From Diabrotica undecimpunctata (lineage: Eukaryota > Arthropoda > Insecta > Coleoptera > Chrysomelidae): a stretch of 64,000 bases of DNA. The notes beneath the pieces were generated by a model, which saw only the letters and a list, made by a program, of their open reading frames with translations, was not told the origin of the DNA and did no database searches. Positions 1-9,948 of this stretch are shown piece by piece (within the stretch, counting starts at the first letter, position 1; the number at the start of each line of letters is the position of its first letter). Where the stretch lies: positions 84,205,063 through 84,269,062 of the forward strand of contig NC_092811.1 of assembly GCF_040954645.1 (NCBI RefSeq), read 5' to 3'. A program made the position numbers and the translations under genes.

Positions 1-328
1 ATTAAGTGAATTATTTATTTAAACAAGTTTTTGCGCATAGGTAAGTCACGTTATATTAATTTATATTTTTAGTAGTTTTGGTTTTCTCTGTAGCTTGTTA
101 GGTCTTATTTACAATTTTGGCTTAATTTTTTAACATGAGTAACATTCTAATTCCGTAGTGAGTAATTTTAATTCTTGAAATGAAGGTTTTTGATTCTAAT
201 ATAAGTTCTTTGTGTTTATAATAATGAGACACGATCTTTGTATAAATATAGACATTTATCTTTAATACATAATTAATTTTTATAATATTTATATACATAT
301 AACAAATTTTATTTTTGTTTCAGATATT

Positions 329-2258
329 ATGGCACCTAACAAAAAAAGTCAAGTTTGGAATTATTTTGAAAAACTGGATGATAAAACTGCCAAGTATAAA
401 ATATGCCAAAAAACTCTACGTTCAGCTGGAAACACCACTAATTTAATGGGCCATATTAAGAACGTCCACAAGGCTTTTAATTTGGCATTTAATAAAAATA
501 TTGATTTACCCAAAAAGCTAGGTTCACATTTACCAAACCAAATGTTATCCATAAACAAAAATGAAGTTATTGAATGTTCCAGCATTTCCCATACTGATGC
601 TACACCTCTACCGTCAGAAGACCAGGCTATTGATACTGACTATACTGCAGGGCCATCTGCAAAGCGGCCGAAGATTCAACAATCAATAAAAAGTAGTTTT
701 GAAGAAATTGTTTCTTATACATCTACTACTGGTGATAAAGCAAGAAAAATTAATAATGCCATTTTATATTTCATTTGTAAAGACAATCAGCCGTTTTCTG
801 TAGTAGATGATGAAGGATTTAAACATCTGCTTAAAGTGACTGCTCCGCACTATAACATACCTAGTAGAAGTACCATTACACGGTGGCTTGATGAGAAATA
901 TGATGTCTTGTCAGCTTTATTAAAATCACAAATTTGTAGTGTTGAACATGTGACTTTGACCAGTGATATTTGGTCAGACATGCAGATGCGTAGTTTTTTA
1001 GGTGTAACAGCTCATTTTGGACTAGGCACGGAGTTCCAATCAGTTACATTGGGGGTTTACCATCTGGATCAAAGACATACTTCTTAATATATAGCAGCAG
1101 AGCTCCTTAGAACCTGCAATGACTGGGGATTTAACACTGACACAGTCTCTGCTGTTGTCACCGATAATGCAGCAAATATGGTGAAAGCAGTGGAGATTGC
1201 TGTTGGAAAAAAGAAGCACCTCCCTTGTTTCGCCCACACACTCAATTTAGTTGCCCAAAATAGCCTACAAATACCTGAGTTACAAAATATTATATTAAAA
1301 ATAAAAGACATTGTGACTTTTTTTAAACATAGTTGTGTGGCAAGTGATGAGTTACGAAGGTCAGTGAGAGGTGGTGCTGAACCAAAACTCATACAAGATG
1401 TGTCCACTCGGTGGAACAGCACCTACTACATGATTCAGAGATTTTTGGAGCTGAAAAATTTGGTAAGTGACATATTGATACGCCATAAAACAGCACCTGC
1501 AATGTTAACTGGGTTAGAGTTGAATATAGTCTCATCGCTTGTTAACATACTTAGACCACTTGAAGCTGCAACAAAAGAAATATCTGTGGATAAGTATTGT
1601 TCAAGCAGTAAGGTAATCCCTTTGGTTCACTGCATGATTTCAAAATTGAAAGCCCTTTCAATTGATGAACCATTGGTGTTGGACGTACAAAAATTAATCT
1701 TGAAAGAGATCAGCAAACGTATGGGTGGTATTGAGCAAGTTTCTTGTTTAGCTATAAGTACAATATTGGACCCACGTTTTAAAAAACTCCATTTTGAAGA
1801 TCATTTAGCTTGTGCAAATGCCATACGCAAAATTAAGGAAATGATGGAAATGGACCTACCGGATGAAACTATTAATGTAAAATCTGAATCAAAAAATTTA
1901 GAAAAAGTTTCAGAAGATTTTAGTCTTTGGAGTGACCATCATAACCTGGTTCAAAGAAATTTGAAATCAAATAAAAATGAAAGTATTTCAGATGAGCTTT
2001 CAATCTTTTTAAGAACACCAGTAAGTAGATTGGAAGAAAATCCGTTAGAAGTATGGGCTGGTTATAAACACCAATTTCCAAAATTATTTAAAATCGCTTA
2101 TAAATATTTAACTATAGTAGCCAGTTCTGTACCATGTGAAAGACTTTTTTTCTAAAGCTTCCCAAGTTTTAAACCAGCAACGTACTCGAATAAAAGGAAG
2201 GAGAGTAAATAAAATATTGTTTTTACAAAGTTTGGAAAGAAAATATTGCTATCTTTAA
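329..2258 (+). pseudogene. hAT transposase (BED finger, RNase-H-like core, hAT dimerisation region), lightly disrupted
   Basis: This would cut and paste the surrounding hAT element. Residues 1-50 resemble a BED zinc finger (VWNYF, then YKICQKTL and H-x4-H), but the first metal-binding Cys of the C-x2-C pair is a Tyr. The core shows LTSDIWSD, then VVTDNAANM, CFAHTLNLV and RWNSTYYM, all typical of hAT transposases. The C-terminal dimerisation region ends at YLTIVASSVPCERLF. Two lesions are visible. A single in-frame TAA at 1085-1087 separates two frames that otherwise continue in the same phase. A run of seven Ts at 2145-2151, where the family would need six, shifts the frame inside the dimerisation motif; reading then continues in the new phase to a stop at 2256-2258. 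A recently killed copy fits best. Confidence 0.88.
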
Positions 2259-2677
2259 TTTTTTAATTTAACTATTAAATTATTAACTAATTAAATAAGA
2301 GCATTACAATTTTATATTTTGTTTTATTTTCTGATTTTATATGTCCTATTATTTATATCCTGTATTTTGAGCTATCAAAATCTATACTCCTTAAATGTAA
2401 AGGCTTTTCATCACAAATTAGTAGGAGTATTATCAATTTTTTTATACTGTTTATTGTAAACAAGCATGGAGAGCTATGCAAGCCTGTTAGATTAGGCTAG
2501 CAATATAAATAACAATAAAAATAAAGTAATTGTAAATTGTGAACACATAATTAAGATATAAAAAATACTAAAGAAAGTATATATAGTTGAAAATACAAAA
2601 ATAAAGAAAGTGTCTGTGGTTGTGGAGTGTGTAAGAGTGGTACAAGCTATAAATAATTTAAAATCATAATAAATATT
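2259..2677. other. AT-rich 3' region of the hAT element, no gene seen
   Basis: No reading frame with recognisable protein content was seen. The stretch is very AT-rich and leads into the tandem array that follows. Confidence 0.5.
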
Positions 2678-3256
2678 GTGTTTATATGAAATTAACGCAC
2701 AATTGATTGTAATGATAATTACATTTTTAACTAAAATTTGATGTTTTAATTTCCACTCCAGGAATTGTTTTCAAAAAAGATTATTTAAGAATTTTGTTAA
2801 AGAGTATCTGTCTAAGTAGAATGTGTTTATATGGGATTAAGCTACAATTGATTGTAAAGATAATTTAAAGAATATTTTATTTCCACTCTAGAAATCGTTT
2901 TCAAAAAAGGTTATTTAAGAATTTTGTTAAAGAGAATATTGTGTATATGGGAATAAGCTACAATTGATTGTAAAGATACTTTAAAGAATATGAAATCGCT
3001 TTCAAAACAGAATATCTAAGAATTCTGTTGAACAAATAGTGTATCTGAAACTTAATATTGTGTTTATATTAGATTAAACCACAATTGACTAATGATAATT
3101 ACTTTTTTAACTAAATTTTATTTTTATCACTCCGGAATTTGTTTTCGAAAAAGATTATTTAAGAATTTTCTTAAAAGGAGTGTATGTAGGAAACATTAAA
3201 TTTTAGTTAAAAATGTAACCATTACAGGCCATTGTGGCTTAATTCCATATAAACAC
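2678..3256. repeat. Degenerate tandem array of about 120-145 bp units, ending in one inverted unit
   Basis: Four head-to-tail units begin near 2678, 2823, 2941 and 3060. Each opens with GTGT(TT)ATATGGGATTAAG or a close variant, continues with CACAATTGATTGTAA and TTTCCACTC, and closes with GATTATTTAAGAATTTTGTT. At 3195-3256 the start of the same unit occurs in reverse orientation (TTAGTTAAAAATGTAA ... TTAATTCCATATAAACAC). The array lies inside the hAT 3' region. A diverged single unit recurs at about 56385-56500. Confidence 0.8.
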
Positions 3257-3649
3257 CTAAAGCCAAAAATTGCTTTATAAACAATGTGCTATACCTACAA
3301 TATTTTATTTGTATTATATACCAAAGAATATTCTTTGTATATACTATTCAGTACATGCATTTGTCATTTATAGCCTTACATTAATATTAAAATGATCTAT
3401 TTTATTGCTTATACATTATAATATTTTTGTTACTAATTAATACATTTCGGCAAGTAATGAAAATCGATTGAAATCATTAATTAGAATAAAAAATTAGATA
3501 TCATTTTTATAGTAAGTAAACAAGTAAAAAAAAATCTCTGACAGAGAAGTAATAAGTAATGACGCCTAACTTCTCAATTGTTGATTATCCAAATAGTACA
3601 AACACTATTTTAAATGGCGGCTGCGCATGCGCTCGTCACATGATGAAAG
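3257..3649. other. Non-coding part of the hAT 3' region
   Basis: AT-rich sequence without a recognisable gene, leading into the CATCGATG-rich subterminal zone. Confidence 0.5.
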
Positions 3650-3781
3650 GCCTATTGATGTTTTTATCAATGCATCGAAAACATCGATGTTTCAATTCGA
3701 TACATCGAAAAACATCGATGCAAGCCTTCCGATTGATGCATCGCAAAAAACATCGATGTATATTTTAAATGAACACCCCTG
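3650..3781 (+). repeat. hAT subterminal repeats and 3' terminal inverted repeat
   Basis: CATCGATG or near variants occur repeatedly between about 3680 and 3762, followed by the terminus GAACACCCCTG at 3771-3781. In hAT transposons such clustered short motifs are usually transposase binding sites; that role is inferred here. Confidence 0.7.
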
Positions 3782-3874
3782 CTCCCGATCTAACGGAAAT
3801 GTTGGGGTGACATGTGACAAATGACAGCTTGGATGAGCAGTCACAATCATAGATATGTGATCTGCACCTTTTAA
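3781..3874. repeat. Left arm of a perfect 94-bp inverted repeat
   Basis: This arm is the exact reverse complement of 4643-4736. It starts GCTCCCGATCTAACGG and ends CTGCACCTTTTAA. Its outer end coincides with the hAT terminus. The enclosed 770 bp contain a GIY-YIG endonuclease remnant. Penelope-like elements are known to carry terminal repeats that can be inverted, so the pair is probably part of one. Confidence 0.85.
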
Positions 3875-3888
3875 TCTGCACCTTTTTT

Positions 3889-4212
3889 TATGTAAGTAGA
3901 ACCATTAGAAAGTTATCCACTAGAGTTTCAGAACATTTGAAAAGACCAAACTCTTCAAGTTTTGGTCAACACTTATTATCCAGTAAACACAATTTTAACA
4001 TCAACACTGGTTCATCTATCTTACATGACATTAGTAGAAAGAAAAACTATATGGAGTTGGATTTATTGGAAGATTTGGAGATTACAAGGGAAACAAATGG
4101 AAACTCTCACTGTCTTAATACTCAAATTAATTTAAATTGTACTAAATTTAAACCTATTTTTAAAAACTTTATTACAGCTTCACCTCGTAGGGGACCCAGC
4201 TCGACTGTTTAG
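3889..4212 (+). pseudogene. GIY-YIG endonuclease remnant, probably the C-terminus of a Penelope-like element
   Basis: In frame from 3889 the translation reads YVSRTIRKLSTRVSEHL and continues through SSFGQHLLSSKHNF and ELDLLEDLEITRE to a stop at 4210-4212. This matches the second half of a GIY-YIG domain (Y-[VI]-G-R/Q-T..R, then H..E..K and L..E...I). The family Gly after YV is Ser here. The reverse-transcriptase part is absent, so this is a 5'-truncated end of a retroelement. It sits between the arms of the 94-bp inverted repeat. Confidence 0.65.
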
Positions 4213-4642
4213 ACTTCCTGCACTGAGCACATCCATATTAATTTTATAGTTCTACCATTGACTGTGGGTTCAACTGAACTACTTGGATTACACACCATTT
4301 ATATACTTTGCTTTCAATTTTGATTTTTAGTTTTAGTATTTTAATTACATAGTCAGATTTCTTCCTTTCTACATTACAGATAGTGTTTGGTAGACCATTT
4401 TATTGTAGTCAACTACCCACTGTCTAATATATTGTTTAGTCTTTTTCTTGCATTCTTACTTTACGTCGACTTCAGTTGCTCTCAAACTAACACCCTAATT
4501 ATTATAGACAGGTTTGAGTGTGAGATCTGGATTATTCAATCTACTTACTTAAAAAATATTCTATATAATTTTATATTTCATCAGTGACCTCCTATAGTAG
4601 TGTCAGTTGGACTTTTGGTCAATACTTAGTTTCATAGAATTT

Positions 4643-4736
4643 TTAAAAGGTGCAGATCACATATCTATGATTGTGACTGCTCATCCAAGCTGTCATTTGT
4701 CACATGTCACCCCAACATTTCCGTTAGATCGGGAGC
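4643..4736. repeat. Right arm of the perfect 94-bp inverted repeat
   Basis: Exact reverse complement of 3781-3874. Beyond it the sequence continues as CCATTCTGTCTCCGGC, which has no counterpart next to the left arm because the hAT element lies there. Confidence 0.85.
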
Positions 4737-5100
4737 CATTCTGTCTCCGGCTTCGGCACGCAATGTAGCTTTTCTTTAATAATTTTAAAGTGTTTGTTTG
4801 TCCTTTTGTAGTGTAGTGTTATGTACAACTATATGTTTATGACATTTTGTTCTTGTCAGATAGGCCGCAATTGACGAAGTAAGTCTATAAACGTTAATCA
4901 CATAAAAACTCTTTATCAACCGTAAACTTCTAGTTTTTATCGAAGTTAATCAATTTCTTTAGTTATAAAAAAACGTTTCTTGGCTTATTTCAGATGCCCC
5001 TGAAGATGATCTAGGGATCGAAAGTACTTGGGCAAGATTAAATTAAACTGTGCTCGATATATGCCTTTTATTTGATCAAAGTTTATATTATAATCAACGC
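4737..5100 (+). repeat. Penelope-type terminal repeat, non-coding
   Basis: The stretch contains CCTGAAGATGATC followed by GGGATCGAAAGTACTTGGG near 4998-5032 and ends with AACTGTGCTCGATAT and CCTTTTATTTGATCAAAG near 5048-5090. A CCTGAAGATG...CGAAA motif is common in the long terminal repeats of arthropod Penelope-like elements. A reverse-oriented copy of the last 60 bp is at about 20353-20410. Confidence 0.6.
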
Positions 5101-5488
5101 CAATTGTCTGTAGATTTGCTAAAATGTAGCTCGCATTCTGAAACAGTTTATCATTAAGTCATGGAGAACCAGAGTAGAATAAAGTTTGAATGTTTAATTT
5201 TAGATATCGAACTATTTGTTCGAAAAAAAACTAAATGAGTTTGTTCTAATAACAGTAAAAATTTGACCATTGGTCATTTCAAATAGACTTAATATTAATG
5301 TTGAAGCTGTCAGGTGTAGAAGAAGCTTGTAAAATATTAAAAAATGATGATGATTGTGGAAGGTCGAATAAGGTATTTAATCTTTTTGACCACTTATATT
5401 CAGTTCATTCATACTAATGTATGTATAACAATTTTCAATTGAAGATGATTCAACATAATGACGGTATTAGATTTTTGTTTTAATACAG
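5101..5488. other. AT-rich non-coding interval
   Basis: No gene, terminal repeat or RNA was recognised. Confidence 0.4.
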
Positions 5489-5602
5489 GGCAGTGACAGC
5501 CGCTTATACGTATTTCGACCTCTTTAGGTCTCCTTAGAGCGGTATAGCCACTACTCTGAACCAAAACAAAAATCTTTCCCGTCCTAGACAATAGTTATCA
5601 AA
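5489..5602 (-). repeat. 114-bp direct repeat, copy 1
   Basis: It starts GGCAGTGACAGCCGC, contains TTTCGACCTCTTTAGGTC and ends GACAATAGTTATCAAA. It matches 5847-5960 with a few substitutions. Read on the minus strand it has ACCTAAAGAGGTCGAAATACG, the style of signature seen in Penelope-type repeats. Confidence 0.8.
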
Positions 5603-5846
5603 ATAACTATATACGGACATAACTACGCCATCTAAAAACAAAAAGAGAAATCAAACGATTTCTACCTGGCGAAACCGAATTCAAATTTTTACCACTGTGC
5701 TTCCTAAAACTTGCGAAGCAAACAGCTTGATAAATTACTCGGCAAGCGAATCTAAAATTGCATTCCACATGCCGTTCATCATGGTCAAAATTCGTAGTGA
5801 ATTCAGTTTCTGGTACTCCAACCGAAGTAAAGTAATAAAACATAAT

Positions 5847-5960
5847 GGCAGCGACAGCCGCTTATACGTATTTCGACCTCTTTAGGTCTCCTCACAGGGG
5901 TATAGCCACTACTCTGAACCAAAACAAAAATCTTTCCCGTCCTAGACAATAGTTATCAAA
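5847..5960 (-). repeat. 114-bp direct repeat, copy 2
   Basis: Same unit as 5489-5602, 358 bp further on. The intervening 5603-5846 has no recognisable gene. The pair could be two terminal repeats of a small element or a duplicated pLTR. Confidence 0.8.
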
Positions 5961-6002
5961 GTAGTTACGTTAGTAGTTAGTAGTTACGTCCTACACAGTT
6001 AT

Positions 6003-6481
6003 TTGGTACCATGGTACAGGAACTCGTTGTGGCTACAGAAAATGTAGGTTTAAATATAAATATCTCAAGAACAAAAATAATGACAAATTTGGTACACAAC
6101 CAGAACATCTGTATTGGTGAGCAAGAAGTAGAACTCGTAGATAAATATAAACACCTAGGACATGAAATTATGATTCAGGGATAATCACACCCACGAACTG
6201 AAGAGAAGAATCGATCTTGGGTGGGCAGCATATGGAAAACTGAGAGAAACTTTTAAAAGTGAGCTGCCTACATGCCTGAAGAGAAAAGTATTTGATTAAT
6301 GCGTTCTCCCAGTGTTGACATATGGAGCAGAAACACTTACTCTAACAAAAGCCTCGGCTACCAAACTAAGAGTCACACAAAGAAGTATGGAGTGATCCAT
6401 GTTAGGAGTAACTCTGCGAGACAAAATAAAAACCGAAGAAGTCAGGAGAAGAACCAAGGTGACTGACGTCATCGAAAGGAT
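6003..6481 (+). pseudogene. RTE-like LINE reverse transcriptase, older copy, left part
   Basis: Conceptual translation gives TMVQELVVATENVGLNIN, then VDKYKHLGHEI, LPTCLKRKVFD, VLPVLTYGAETLTLT and RRRTKVTDVIERI, which is the post-catalytic RT thumb and linker of RTE-type LINEs. Stops and frameshifts are frequent. The copy is broken at 6481 by a minus-strand RTE insertion and resumes at 7715. The first bases of the right part continue the protein (RLKW.AGH), which shows the two parts were once one element. Confidence 0.8.
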
Positions 6482-7714
6482 CATCATTCAATCTTCGCTT
6501 ATCCACTGCTGGACATAGATCTCCCTCATAATTTTCCATCTATTTCGATCTTGTGCCTCTTGCATCCAATTCCTATGACAACGTTTTAGATCGTCAGTCC
6601 AACGTGTTGGTGGACGACCTCTGCTTCGGTAGGCATCATCTCTTGGTCTCCATTCCAGTATCCGTTTTGTCCATCTATTATCTGTCATTCGAGCCACGTG
6701 ACCTGCCCAGTTCCATTTCAGTGTTGCTACTCTCTCTACTGCATCAGCCACTTCTGTTCTTTGTCGTAGCTGGCGATTTGGGATCTTGTCTCGTAGTGAA
6801 ACGCCTAACATAGCACGCTCCATCGCCCTTTGACACACACGGATCTTTTGAACTGTTCTCCTTGTCATGGTCAACGTTTCCGCACCGTAAGTTAACACTG
6901 GCAAAACACACTGATTAAACGTTTTTCTTTTAAGGCATATTGGTATATCAGACGATTTGAAAATATGGTTCAGTTTGCCGAAGGCTGCCCAAGTCAGTCT
7001 TATACGACGGACAAGCTCAACGGTTTGGTTATCTTTTCCTATACGAATCTCATGACCTAGGTATTTATAGGCCATTACCTGGTCTATGGATGTTGTTCCT
7101 ACGCATATATCTTCGCTGACTACAAGATTTGTCATCATCTGGGTTTTAGATATATTTATTTTCAATCCCCCTTCTAGCGAGGAAAGGTAGAGCTGATTTA
7201 AAAGTTCTTTGGCCTCATCTATCCTATCAGCTATTAGTACAATATCATCTGCAAACCTTAGATGGCTAAGCTTTTCTCCATTTATGTTTATGCCCTTGTC
7301 GGTCAGTTTTGCCCTTTTACATATATATTCCAAAAGAGTAGTGAACAGTTTCGGCGATATGGTGTCCCCCTGGCGTACTCCACGTTGTATCGGGAATTTC
7401 TGGGTTTGACGATCACCCACTCTAACACTGGCAGTTGCGTTTTGGGATATGTGTTTAATTATATTTATATACCGATAGTCAATTCGGCATTCTGTCGAGG
7501 CTTCCAACATTTTTTGTTGATTTACGGTATCGAATGCCTTTTTGTATAAGATTTTTCTTTTTCTTTTTCAGTGCATTTTTCTATAAGATTTTTTATTACC
7601 AGTAGGTGATCGTTTGTTCCATAGCCTTTTCTAAAACCCGCCTGTTCTATGGGCTGATAAAATTCCAATTTATTTTCTAGTCGTTTCGTAATTATTTTTG
7701 TAAATAGTTTATAA
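6482..7714 (-). mobile_element. 5'-truncated RTE-like LINE, younger copy inserted in the older one
   Basis: The insertion is bounded by an 11-bp target-site duplication ATCGAAAGGAT at 6471-6481 and 7715-7725. On the minus strand it starts in the RT fingers and ends after the stop codon with TGAATGATGATC, a short RTE-style tail. The copy is about 1.2 kb, so it is 5'-truncated as usual for target-primed integration. Confidence 0.88.
6488..7714 (-). pseudogene. RTE-like LINE reverse transcriptase, C-terminal two thirds
   Basis: The main frame (minus, 7510-6488, 340 codons) starts near the palm and reads RQGDTISPKLF, HLRFADDIVLIAD (the FADD catalytic motif), YKYLGHEI, VLPVLTYGAETLTMTRR, NWAGHVARM, RGRPPTRWTDDLKR and VQQWISED before the stop. 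Upstream at 7520-7700 the translation gives FTKIITKRLE, QPIEQAGFRKGYGTNDHL and LIEKCTE, but a short A/T-rich slippage near 7535-7570 (ending in KEKEK) replaces the expected segment before KAFDTVNQQK, so the frame is broken there. It lacks the endonuclease domain and cannot be autonomous. Confidence 0.9.
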
Positions 7715-7953
7715 ATCGAAAGGATAGCCAGACTAAAATGGAGATAGGCAGGACACTATAATGACGTATGGGCGATAAACAAAGGGGTTATTGGAATGGA
7801 GATCAAAGGAAGACACGAGAAGCGTCGGTCGACCACCTACACGATGAGACGAAAAATAAAAACTGGATAAGAGTGGCACAAGATAGATGGAGTTGGAAAC
7901 ACGAGGAAGAGGCTTATGTTCAGCAGTGCACTTTTGAGGCTGGATAATGATTA
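7715..7953 (+). pseudogene. RTE-like LINE, older copy, right part with 3' end
   Basis: This continues the 6003-6481 copy after the nested insertion. The sequence encodes WIRVAQDRWSWKHEEEAYVQQ and then a stop, followed by the terminal CTGGATAATGAT, matching the 3' end of the RTE copy at 8356-8653. Directly beyond it lies the reverse-oriented DDE transposase remnant. Confidence 0.75.
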
Positions 7954-8835
7954 CCGAATTTGCCTCGAACCGTGAAAGAAGCAATTCAAACAATTTTTCA
8001 AAGGATTGGGCATCCATGTCTTCGTGGTAATACCTCATTTTTTCGATCAAAAAATTAGTGCACTATCGTCTAAAAAGCCACTCTGACTATCTACATATAT
8101 AGGCGACATTCAATCGTTGCTCTTTACCCGTTGGTTCCCGTAACCCTATTGATAAACTGTCCACAAATGCTTGAGGATAACTCGTTACAGTAGTATCTTG
8201 CTAGATCTGTGTGACCAGCATTCACCCACGTTTCGTCCAGATAATAAATCTTTTTGTGTGCAGAACGAACCTCTCTAATAGAGCGAAGATATGAGACTAA
8301 ATCTTCTCTTTCTATTAAGACACACTTACAATATCGTTTGACATATATAAATTTTTGACAAATACAATAATTAGGAGAAAAACTGGTGTTACTGACGCAG
8401 TTCAAAGGATTACAACATTGAAATGTAACTGGGCGGGGCATGTTGCCAGATTAAAAGATGGAAGGTGGACGAAGAAAATTCTGGAATGGAGACCTAGACA
8501 CGATACTTATCGTAATCGAGGACGTCCTCCAACAAGGTGGTCAGATGACATCAAGCGCATTCAGCACAACTGGATTCAGGATGCTCAAGATAAAATGCAT
8601 CGTAATTATTTACGGGAGGCCTATGTCCAGCAGTGGACTCAAAACGGATAATGATATAAATTTTAAATCCTCCTTTATTATTATCCTTATTGTCTCTTTG
8701 CTCGTTTTTGTCAGTCCTAGTCACCTTTTTTTCACGTACAATGCGTTTAATTGTCGACACGGATACTCCTGTTAAAAATGAACAATAAGCTACAGCTTCC
8801 ACTGTACGAAGGGTATTTTTTAAATTTTTAGACAC
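7954..8835 (-). pseudogene. DDE transposase with YLDETW motif (Tc1/mariner/IS630-like superfamily), copy A, split by a LINE
   Basis: On the minus strand the N-terminal part (8835-8665) reads VAYCSFLTGVSVSTIKRIV, a helix-turn-helix-like segment. After an inserted LINE fragment it continues at 8344 with LVSYLRSIREVRSAHKK, IYYLDETWVNAGHT (first catalytic Asp), and at 8040-7960 with RYYHEDMDAQSFEKLFELLL and FEANSVIII. The segment carrying the later catalytic residues is missing because the older RTE copy abuts at 7953. Stops lie between the pieces. The same family recurs at 39740-40996 and 53650-54190. The superfamily placement rests on the DET-type motif and is an inference. Confidence 0.68.
8356..8653 (+). 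mobile_element. 5'-truncated RTE-like LINE fragment inserted into the DDE transposase
   Basis: The fragment encodes only the last residues of the RTE protein (RRKTGVTDAVQRI, NWAGHVARLKDGRWTKKI, RGRPPTRWSDDIKR, EAYVQQWTQNG, stop) and ends with CGGATAATG. It is flanked by an 11-bp direct repeat ATATAAATTTT at 8345-8355 and 8654-8664, the expected target-site duplication. The frame is open through all of this fragment. Confidence 0.88.
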
Positions 8836-9948
8836 TCTTTAAACATTTTACTTTTCTTCTACCGACATAAGCTTCCGCTTTCGTTGTACTAACTTTTAAG
8901 ACTATTTTAAGTTAATAAATATAATAAACTCTATTTAATAAATATAACACAATATCACATTCACAAGAAACAGAACAACACACTACGCCTATGCAGATAT
9001 GGACGCTTGATGATGAAGAAACCACACGAATAAACTGTTTCTACCATTTCCAATCTTTTCAAGGACGTAAATATATAGACCAGCGAAGTGTTAATAAGTA
9101 TATTGTTATAGGGGCAAATTTTATAGAACCATCTTACTTTTCACTTATTTATATTGGCGAAGCGTAGACAATAAAAATTAACCCGGTAAGTGCCAGTAAG
9201 AATTAATTTTGACATTTAACATTGTTGTTTTTAGATCTCAGTTCAATTTGTAGATGAGTCACCTTCACTTGAAAATTGTTAGAGTATAACTTACTTTATT
9301 GAATTGATACTGTTTTGCAAATTTATCCTTTTTTGTCTATGTCGAGGTTCAAGAGGTATTAAAGGTTCAAGACCTAGGTTATCTATTCATATAATTTAGC
9401 AGTAAAACAAATAGAATTTGATATCGATATTGGAAGTAAGCTGAAAGTTAGAATGAATTTTTACTGTGTCATAATAGTATTATGACTATTTTGCCGGTTT
9501 TTTTCGAGATTTTTAATAGTTTTTCTAACAAGACATATTACTGTTATAATTATTTATGACCGAATGTATGGTACATCTTAATAAAAAAGACAAAAAAATG
9601 CTATCATTATTTGTCCAAGACATATTCTTAGGTCCATATAATTAAATGAAATAAACTATACTCAAAAGAAGTTCTTTCAATTTAAGGTGTTCTATTTCAT
9701 AATGTAAAATTAGGTTATTACATAAATTGTATTAGGAATATAATAAAGACAAAACAGTTTGTTTCGTTTTGTATTTTGAAAAAAATGTTTCGATTGGCTG
9801 AAATTTCAAATAAAGAAGTTCAAATTTTGTAATTGTGGTTTTCTTCCATTACACATTAATTAATTTATTATTTAAAATGAATTAAAATTAATTATAAAAG
9901 TTAAATGATAAAAAAGTAGTATTAGTACAATATTTTATTCGTTTTTAG
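8836..9948. other. Intronic AT-rich interval, no gene recognised
   Basis: The interval leads into the splice acceptor at 9947-9948. A polypyrimidine-like stretch TATTTTATTCGTTTTTAG precedes the acceptor. No transposon ends or RNA genes were recognised. Confidence 0.45.

Larger units (their letters stand above)
1..3781 (+). mobile_element. hAT DNA transposon, 3' portion (5' end outside window)
   Basis: The segment carries a hAT transposase gene followed by about 1.5 kb of AT-rich 3' sequence. It ends in a subterminal zone (3650-3765) with several copies of the 8-bp palindrome CATCGATG, then GAACACCCCTG, which is the reverse complement of a typical hAT terminus CAGGGGTGTTC. Clustered subterminal motifs of this kind are usual in hAT elements. 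The next 8 bp (CTCCCGAT, 3782-3789) would be the target-site duplication. The 5' terminal repeat was not found, so the element probably starts before position 1. A splice-acceptor-like TTTGTTTCAG (314-323) lies just before the transposase ATG and suggests an intron in the 5' leader. Confidence 0.82.

Noticed and set aside
2678..3256. CRISPR array
   Set aside because: The units are over 100 bp, diverged, without regular spacers, and lie in a eukaryotic transposon.
7733..8050. Minus-strand 105-codon frame as one gene
   Set aside because: Its first part is the transposase remnant and the rest is antisense to an RTE tail; it is a chance fusion.
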